A DNA stretch of 64,000 nucleotides, from positions 13,947,612 through 14,011,611 of the forward strand of contig NC_049991.1 in NCBI RefSeq assembly GCF_000003815.2, read 5' to 3'. A program made the translations under genes and the position numbers. The number at the start of each line of letters is the position of its first letter. Position 1 is the stretch's first letter. Below, piece after piece: positions 61,001 through 64,000 of the stretch. The notes under the pieces were generated by a model, which saw only the letters and a list, made by a program, of their open reading frames with translations, did not search any database and was not told the DNA's origin. This stretch comes from Branchiostoma floridae. Lineage: Eukaryota > Chordata > Leptocardii > Amphioxiformes > Branchiostomatidae.

Positions 61001-62510
61001 ACCTTTTTTATTATAAATGTATGCATTATTTCTATATTGCTCATTTTAATATTTATCCCTTCTCTAGAAGAGGTATCCAGAAATAATATTTCAACTATTG
61101 AAAATATCCGACCCGATTCCTGTACCACAAACGCATGGGCTACACATAGTTCTAAAGTGTCAATGTTTGTCGCGGCCATGGAGTTGTTTGCAACACGTAT
61201 GAAGACAATGATTTGTATCCATGAAATGAAAGACATATAAATGTGTTACACCAGACGGAAACAAATTTACGAGCTATGCTACATCTCAGACATGTTTATG
61301 ATGAGATGACGACTAACAGCCCCCCCCCCCCCCCCCACACACACACTTTCTGAATATACTTCCCATATCCGACAAAACGTGACAGCGAGGAGATAACGTG
61401 GCAGATATAATGTGAAATGTTGAAAGTCTCTTATCAATGTTTCGATCCAAGGTTTGTGCAAGTACGATTTGACAGCCATATACTGGCAGGCGTAGCGGGG
61501 GGTTAATGCATTTTGGTTAAAAGGTGGTTTGACAACTTTTGTCAGTAGGGTTACATCTGGGTGGTAGAGAGGTAACAGGCACTGGATAGAAGAGAGTGGC
61601 AGGTTGTGGTGGCCCTGGCGCATCGGCGCTAGCTAAAATACAGTGAAGATGAGGATGAATAGTTTTGTCATGGCCTTTGTGTTTGTCATGTTTGAGTAGT
61701 ATAAACGATTGAAACTTAGGCTAACGTCACATTTTCTGTCTGTGGAAACGAAAATTAGAAATGTATGCGTAAAAATAAATATATACACAAATACTGCCCA
61801 CGACTGTTCTCTCTACGTCTTGTGTAGTTTGGTGTCTTTTATATCATACTTTTCGCTCCCAAAAGCTGCCTGGACGGGCTCCGGTTTGGAAATGTGACGT
61901 AGGCCTGAATACAATGAAGAAGAAGAAGAAGTTTGTCATGGGCTTTAGGTTTGTCATGTGAGCAGTGTAAACAATAAAACTTACCGGCGCCTTCCCATGT
62001 GTCGTTAAGGGGCGAAAGCCGACTGGTACTCTCGTGAAGTTGCGCCGAGGTGCTGAGGCACTTGAGCTCGCCTGAGGAACAGGACAAGAACTTTTAAGTA
62101 CAGCACCAAGTGTGGAAATTTTAGGTCGCTTTGGCGTCAACACTGCATTTTTTTTTCGGGAATAACACCACCTTTACGTTACTACCTCGTTCACTGAAAC
62201 ACTTTTTATTTTACAAGGGAAGAATGCGAACGTTCGTGTGCCTTAAATTGAAAGCCTGGGTTTTGTTAAAAAGTACGTATTACTCAATGTACATTGTGTG
62301 GAATCTAAATCTAATAAAACTACACGTGTCTGATGTTCCTGGTAATTATATCCAACACAGCCGCCTTGACAAGTACATGTATGTTACAGGTGTGAAAAAC
62401 AAGGAAATGGACAGAAACTTACCAAGAGTTGGTGACATTAGCGAGGCACTACATCCTCCGGTGAGAAGAACAAGCAGGGCGACGCCGACAACGGTCCCCT
62501 TAGCTTCCAT
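47005..62510 (-). CDS. compact polycystin-1-like protein (GAIN/GPS-PLAT-11TM)
   Basis: Twenty-four exons: 62510-62423, 62071-61985, 60152-60016, 59781-59685, 59575-59409, 59118-58876, 58721-58608, 57948-57716, 57341-57199, 56976-56876, 56668-56438, 55891-55718, 55170-55010, 54351-54153, 53676-53563, 53143-53039, 52864-52616, 51998-51863, 51112-50877, 50478-50304, 50021-about 49369, 49064-48915, 48482-48402, 47369-47005; about 1,480 residues. Order: signal peptide, about 190-residue ectodomain, GAIN/GPS, TM1, intracellular PLAT, TM2-6, polycystin extracellular domain, TM7-11 and a basic tail. Polycystin-1 proteins pair with TRPP channels and act in cilia, fertilisation or chemosensation; the partner here is unknown. 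LRR, PKD, lectin, WSC and REJ modules of long relatives are absent, making this one of the compact forms. Phases chain except at the exon 21/22 junction. Confidence 0.9.
48165..48378. mobile_element. foldback MITE-like element, second copy of the 27623 family
   Basis: Shares core GATGCCATAGGATTTTCAAG and GACAGAACCAACCACC with the copy at 27623, with CGATCG-rich inverted ends (AAGGTCGTGCGATCGTCGTA). Lies in an intron of the polycystin gene, 24 bases from the exon ending at 48402. Confidence 0.75.
48661..48772. repeat. CTGT/CT microsatellite
   Basis: (CTGT)n and (CT)n tract in an intron of the polycystin gene; reading frames across it are artefacts. Confidence 0.9.
49326..51112 (-). CDS. polycystin-like exons 19-21: TM6, polycystin extracellular domain, TM7-8
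   Basis: Exon 51112-50877 has a Lys/Arg-rich loop (RKQRRKKDKLMRFGKQ) and TM6 (FVVYIFYVVCALLVVNE). Exon 50478-50304 starts the polycystin/TOP domain (LYPAEEYNG, RLGPVRIQQWR). Exon 50021 onward continues it (GYAVDLGEDP, DWLDRLTSTVQVDFSMYNAD) and TM7/TM8 (FLAKAGFIGCVAYLAFNLF, LASLFASLVVIAADV). The strongest donor ends this exon at 49369 in phase 0, but the next acceptor needs phase 1; in-frame phase-1 donors are at 49350 and 49326. Confidence 0.82.
50124..50280. mobile_element. foldback element, TAAGGCCTACGT family, copy 1
   Basis: Left end TAAGGCCTACGTTACATTTCC-like and right end GGAAATGTGACGTTA, with GCCCGGCGGGGCCCC inside. In an intron of the polycystin gene, 24 bases from the exon ending at 50304. 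Confidence 0.6.
50650..50848 (-). mobile_element. tRNA-derived SINE
   Basis: On the minus strand a tRNA-like head reads TGGCGTATCTGGTAGAGCG (A-box region) and GTCCCGAGTTCGGTACTCGC (B-box region), followed by a tail with ACTTCACCCAGGTGTAAAA. Intron 19/20 of the polycystin gene. Confidence 0.65.
51320..51635. mobile_element. 316-bp foldback element flanked by TTAA
   Basis: TTAA at 51316-51319 and 51636-51639 bound arms of about 50 bases (left GCGTGTATATTCAAGTCCGT; right its near complement). TTAA target duplication is typical of piggyBac-type transposition. Intron 18/19 of the polycystin gene. Confidence 0.65.
51655..51862. mobile_element. foldback element, TAAGGCCTACGT family, copy 2, abutting an exon
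   Basis: Left end TTAGGCTAAGGTCACATTTCC-like, right end GGAAATGTGACGTAGGCCTTA. On the minus strand the right end reads GTAAGGCCTACGTC, and its first six bases are the splice donor of the exon 51998-51863. Confidence 0.65.
51863..53676 (-). CDS. polycystin-like exons 15-18: TM2-TM5
   Basis: Exons 53676-53563 (RLSCCLCLLYCKMIASAMWF), 53143-53039 (LWISVVTTLQIFPVNFAIVQ), 52864-52616 (WFIYIAWVALFLSSLASAFF, WLTTFGLSFSHSMFIIHPGK) and 51998-51863 (AVFIVLMMTILC, then an acidic loop PEAEDSADAPG). The conserved FTRVQ-RLSCCL joint is typical of polycystin-1 proteins. The donor of the last exon overlaps the end of a transposable element. Confidence 0.88.
52482..52577. mobile_element. 96-bp foldback element flanked by TA
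   Basis: Arms of about 40 bases: GCCTGGTGCCCAGCCGTGTT paired with AACACGGCTGGATACCAGGC, and CTCCCGAGTCTCTT paired with AAGAGACTCGGGAG. TA at 52480-52481 and 52578-52579. Lies in the intron after the exon ending at 52616. Confidence 0.7.
54153..55891 (-). CDS. polycystin-like exons 12-14: PLAT domain
   Basis: Exons 55891-55718, 55170-55010 and 54351-54153. Blocks: YLMTIHTGHDWEAGTKSKV, FTLCG, GGTDNFLL, WYLLKVVITNLD, TTFMCDDWLDEE, and the end HLWLSVGTRRPRSYFTRVQ. A lipid/protein-binding beta-sandwich placed, as usual, in the first intracellular loop. The second exon appears to end at a GC donor (AAGAG|gcaagc), the only donor in the gene without GT; the junction gives NKRTTFMCDD. Confidence 0.88.
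56438..56976 (-). CDS. polycystin-like exons 10-11: GPS and TM1
   Basis: Exon 56976-56876 carries CRFWDEQKGLWAGDGCK and exon 56668-56438 carries TVCLCNHMTPFG, together the GPS motif with its four Cys and two Trp. The cleavage tripeptide is HMT in place of the usual HLT; self-cleavage is plausible but not certain. TM1 follows (FAVFTTVFTTLGLYIILLLL) and then RRWDNRDLSK. Confidence 0.88.
56754..56826 (-). mobile_element. tRNA-derived SINE, head fragment
   Basis: Minus strand TGGCGTATCTGGCAGAGTG and GTCCCGAGTTCGATACCCGC match the head of the SINE at 50650-50848, including a canonical GTTCGATACC B box; the tail is missing. Confidence 0.6.
57199..59118 (-). CDS. polycystin-like exons 6-9: GAIN domain
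   Basis: Exons 59118-58876, 58721-58608, 57948-57716 and 57341-57199. Sequence such as VNRGGVVLPSAAALFG, MSFEENPFVWG, SSVVNVDLYDS and HSPMAFRSFDI fits the beta-rich GAIN subdomain B found upstream of GPS in polycystins and adhesion GPCRs. Ends YKIGLRLEG. Confidence 0.75.
57971..58020. repeat. TTTGG pentanucleotide repeat
   Basis: About ten perfect units, starting 23 bases beyond the acceptor end of the exon 57948-57716, inside the polypyrimidine region side of that intron. Confidence 0.9.
58165..58400 (+). mobile_element. probable SINE of a second family
   Basis: GACCCCGGTTCAAATCCCAG is a B-box-like sequence, followed by GAGCAACTCAGTTGGGGTTG and a conserved-looking tail (GCTTCTGAAGCAGCAAGGGA, CTAGACACTGCAAGTG). 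The A-box region is poor. Intron of the polycystin gene. Confidence 0.5.
59409..62071 (-). CDS. polycystin-like exons 2-5: short ectodomain
   Basis: Exons 62071-61985, 60152-60016, 59781-59685 and 59575-59409 (phases 1-1, 1-0, 0-1, 1-0). They encode about 160 residues with no recognised module; predicted helical stretches such as DFAAAVVGRLVGLVRDRLDG and AVVDAAAALMKEWSL suggest the helical GAIN subdomain A. VYGISVRGVGGLQYPWTVDD is distinctive. Confidence 0.75.
61320..61336. repeat. poly-C tract next to CA repeat
   Basis: Seventeen C followed by ACACACACAC, in an intron of the polycystin gene. Confidence 0.9.
61716..61908. mobile_element. foldback element, TAAGGCCTACGT family, copy 3
   Basis: Left end TTAGGCTAACGTCACATTTTC-like, right end GGAAATGTGACGTAGGCCTG. 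Intron 2/3 of the polycystin gene. Confidence 0.65.
62423..62510 (-). CDS. polycystin-like exon 1: signal peptide
   Basis: ATG at 62510 begins MEAKGTVVGVALLVLLTGGC, a basic residue followed by a hydrophobic core and small residues, i.e. a signal peptide. Ends ACTCTTG|gtaagt in phase 1. The upstream frame offers other Mets (in a different frame), but only this one joins the next exon in phase. Confidence 0.8.
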
Positions 62511-63631
62511 TGCCGCGGATAGCTCTCACTAGAGCCCGTCACCACATCAGGAAGGTCCAACTTTTGTTTGTTAGCCGACTGAGGTAAAGGCGCTACAGGT
62601 GCATCCGCCTGTTCTAACGTCTCACAAATGGGACCAGGTAATAGTTGACTCTCAGCGGTCCAATTGGACGATACCATTCAAGGCATACATCCAGGTTCTT
62701 GAAAACGAATCCTACACGTCAAAATATCGAATGAGCTGAACTATCTTTGCATTGCTAATGTAACCGCCCACAAATCATACGTTTGACGATAGCCGATTCG
62801 TGTTATTTTAGTCTAGATATTCAACATCGGGGCCCTGTGACATACATAGAATCGCCGTAACAGTACCAAGTTATTATTTGTGTGCGTACCGTTGTCCTCA
62901 TGAGCTCATTAAAGTATGTTTTGTACTTTAACCTCGAATTGAAAATACAGCTTCGCACGTCACTAAACAGGTGTCCTGAATATTTTATGTCGTAATTGCC
63001 CCGACTATTCTTCCTTTCCACTTGCATGGTTAAGGTATGTGTAATTATGGATACATATCCAAAACACCTATTGTTGTTATTACCAAGCAAAATGATATCG
63101 ATTAGTCATCGGTACCTTACTTTTAATTGTATTGTGACGACTGACTGTCATGGAAGTGTGGTACGGAATAACGGTGAAGGCCTTTAAACTTAAGAATTCC
63201 GCAACACTTTAAATAACTTCAAAGTACAAAATATAAAGTGTACTAGTACTGTTGTAACAAACGTTACCGGGAACGTTGTAACAAACGTTATTTTTGTGTG
63301 CCTGTCGTCCCTATACATTTCCACAACATCATAGCTCATATTAAACAGTCCATGTCATCGTTCCATCAAACTGGCCACTCGAGACACCCCTTCCCATTGC
63401 ACCACTCTCTTGAGACAAACTGGCAGCGTCAGTTGACGCCAACGAAACAATACAGGTTTGCGATAGGATTTTTTTGGACATTGTGGACGTCAATGGACGT
63501 CGTATAATGTATGCTAGTAATTTGTTCATCCCATTTTTTCATTATTCGAGTTTGCTGCATTTCTAGGCATGCTGCTAGATGGCGCTGTAATATACCCATG
63601 ATGCACTTTCGTCCTCAGACGTTTGAACAAG
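62511..63631. other. putative promoter region of the polycystin gene; no gene seen
   Basis: About 1.1 kb between the polycystin start and the candidate start of the next plus-strand gene. No conserved frame. A head-to-head arrangement would make this a shared regulatory region. Confidence 0.35.
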
Positions 63632-63672
63632 ATGGCGGCAAAATATTTTGTTGTGGTTCGAGTAGTTCATTT
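63632..63672 (+). CDS. possible first coding exon of another gene
   Basis: AAGATGGCGGC places an ATG in a context (overlapping a YY1-type site) common at animal gene starts. It reads MAAKYFVVVRVVH and reaches a consensus donor TTT|gtgagt in phase 2. The rest would lie beyond the window. Too short to identify a family. Confidence 0.3.
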
Positions 63673-64000
63673 GTGAGTCCAAGTTACCTGGTTTTAGGCC
63701 AGTCTACACAGAAAACAGAACTTTTTCTGTCAAGATAACGTCCTTGAGGGCACCAAAGTGTAATGTCGAAGTGTGAGTATGTTCACATTGTAGTTTTTGT
63801 GTGCTAATTAGTTACTGTTTACTGTTCGTGAAAAATTTCGAGAACCATGCTTTTTGTTCAACTCTTTTCCAGAAAATTATAAATGACGACCACAAACTAT
63901 TTGTTGATATATGATGTAACTTCTCATTTCTATCGGTCTCTATATGTTATACCCGATGTGTTTCTAATGGTATTTTTGTACATTTCTTCACAAATACGGA

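Noticed and set aside
1..64000. CRISPR arrays, bacterial operons, rRNA or functional tRNA genes
   Set aside because: None seen; the sequence is eukaryotic with spliced genes. tRNA-like parts are SINE heads with degenerate arms.

Overview
This is animal genomic DNA. Genes are split by GT-AG introns, introns are rich in foldback (MITE-like) elements, tRNA-derived SINEs and microsatellites, and there is one 100-N assembly gap (20171-20270). The protein families (WSC, discoidin-like, DEG/ENaC, polycystin-1-like) and the look of the dispersed repeats suggest an amphioxus (Branchiostoma-type) chordate. That assignment is inference from pattern recognition, not a database result.

Layout. Positions 1-2720 hold no recognisable gene. 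A single giant plus-strand gene runs from 2734 to 36719. I reconstruct about 60 coding exons and about 4,600 residues: signal peptide, short basic segment, poly-Ser, Gly/Ala/Glu-rich spacer, one WSC domain, then 17 discoidin-like (F5/8 type C-like) repeats joined by small acidic linker exons. Three exons of collagen-like Gly-Pro-Glu/Gly-Ala-Pro triplets interrupt the array, and the protein ends in a Lys-rich tail. Thirteen repeats are full length and four are short forms lacking the central DTYW and GDTxHD blocks. The block full-short-short-collagen occurs twice (21846-27172 and 27415-32774), which points to an internal segmental duplication. The third collagen-like exon carries a 7-bp tandem duplication that breaks the frame.

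Two minus-strand genes converge on it. From 44264 down to 37729 lies a DEG/ENaC/ASIC sodium-channel subunit; nine exons are found, and the first exon and one short exon are not. From 62510 down to 47005 lies a compact polycystin-1-like gene of 24 exons and about 1,480 residues: signal peptide, short ectodomain, GAIN/GPS, PLAT, about 11 membrane segments with the polycystin extracellular domain, and a channel-like C-terminus. It has no LRR, PKD, WSC or REJ modules. A possible first exon of another plus-strand gene starts at 63632.

How they might relate (inference only): the window puts a large secreted adhesion or matrix protein beside two membrane-channel families linked to mechano- or chemosensation. 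The secreted protein carries the WSC and carbohydrate-binding-type modules that long polycystin-1 proteins have in cis, while the neighbouring polycystin lacks them. No shared regulatory signal was seen.
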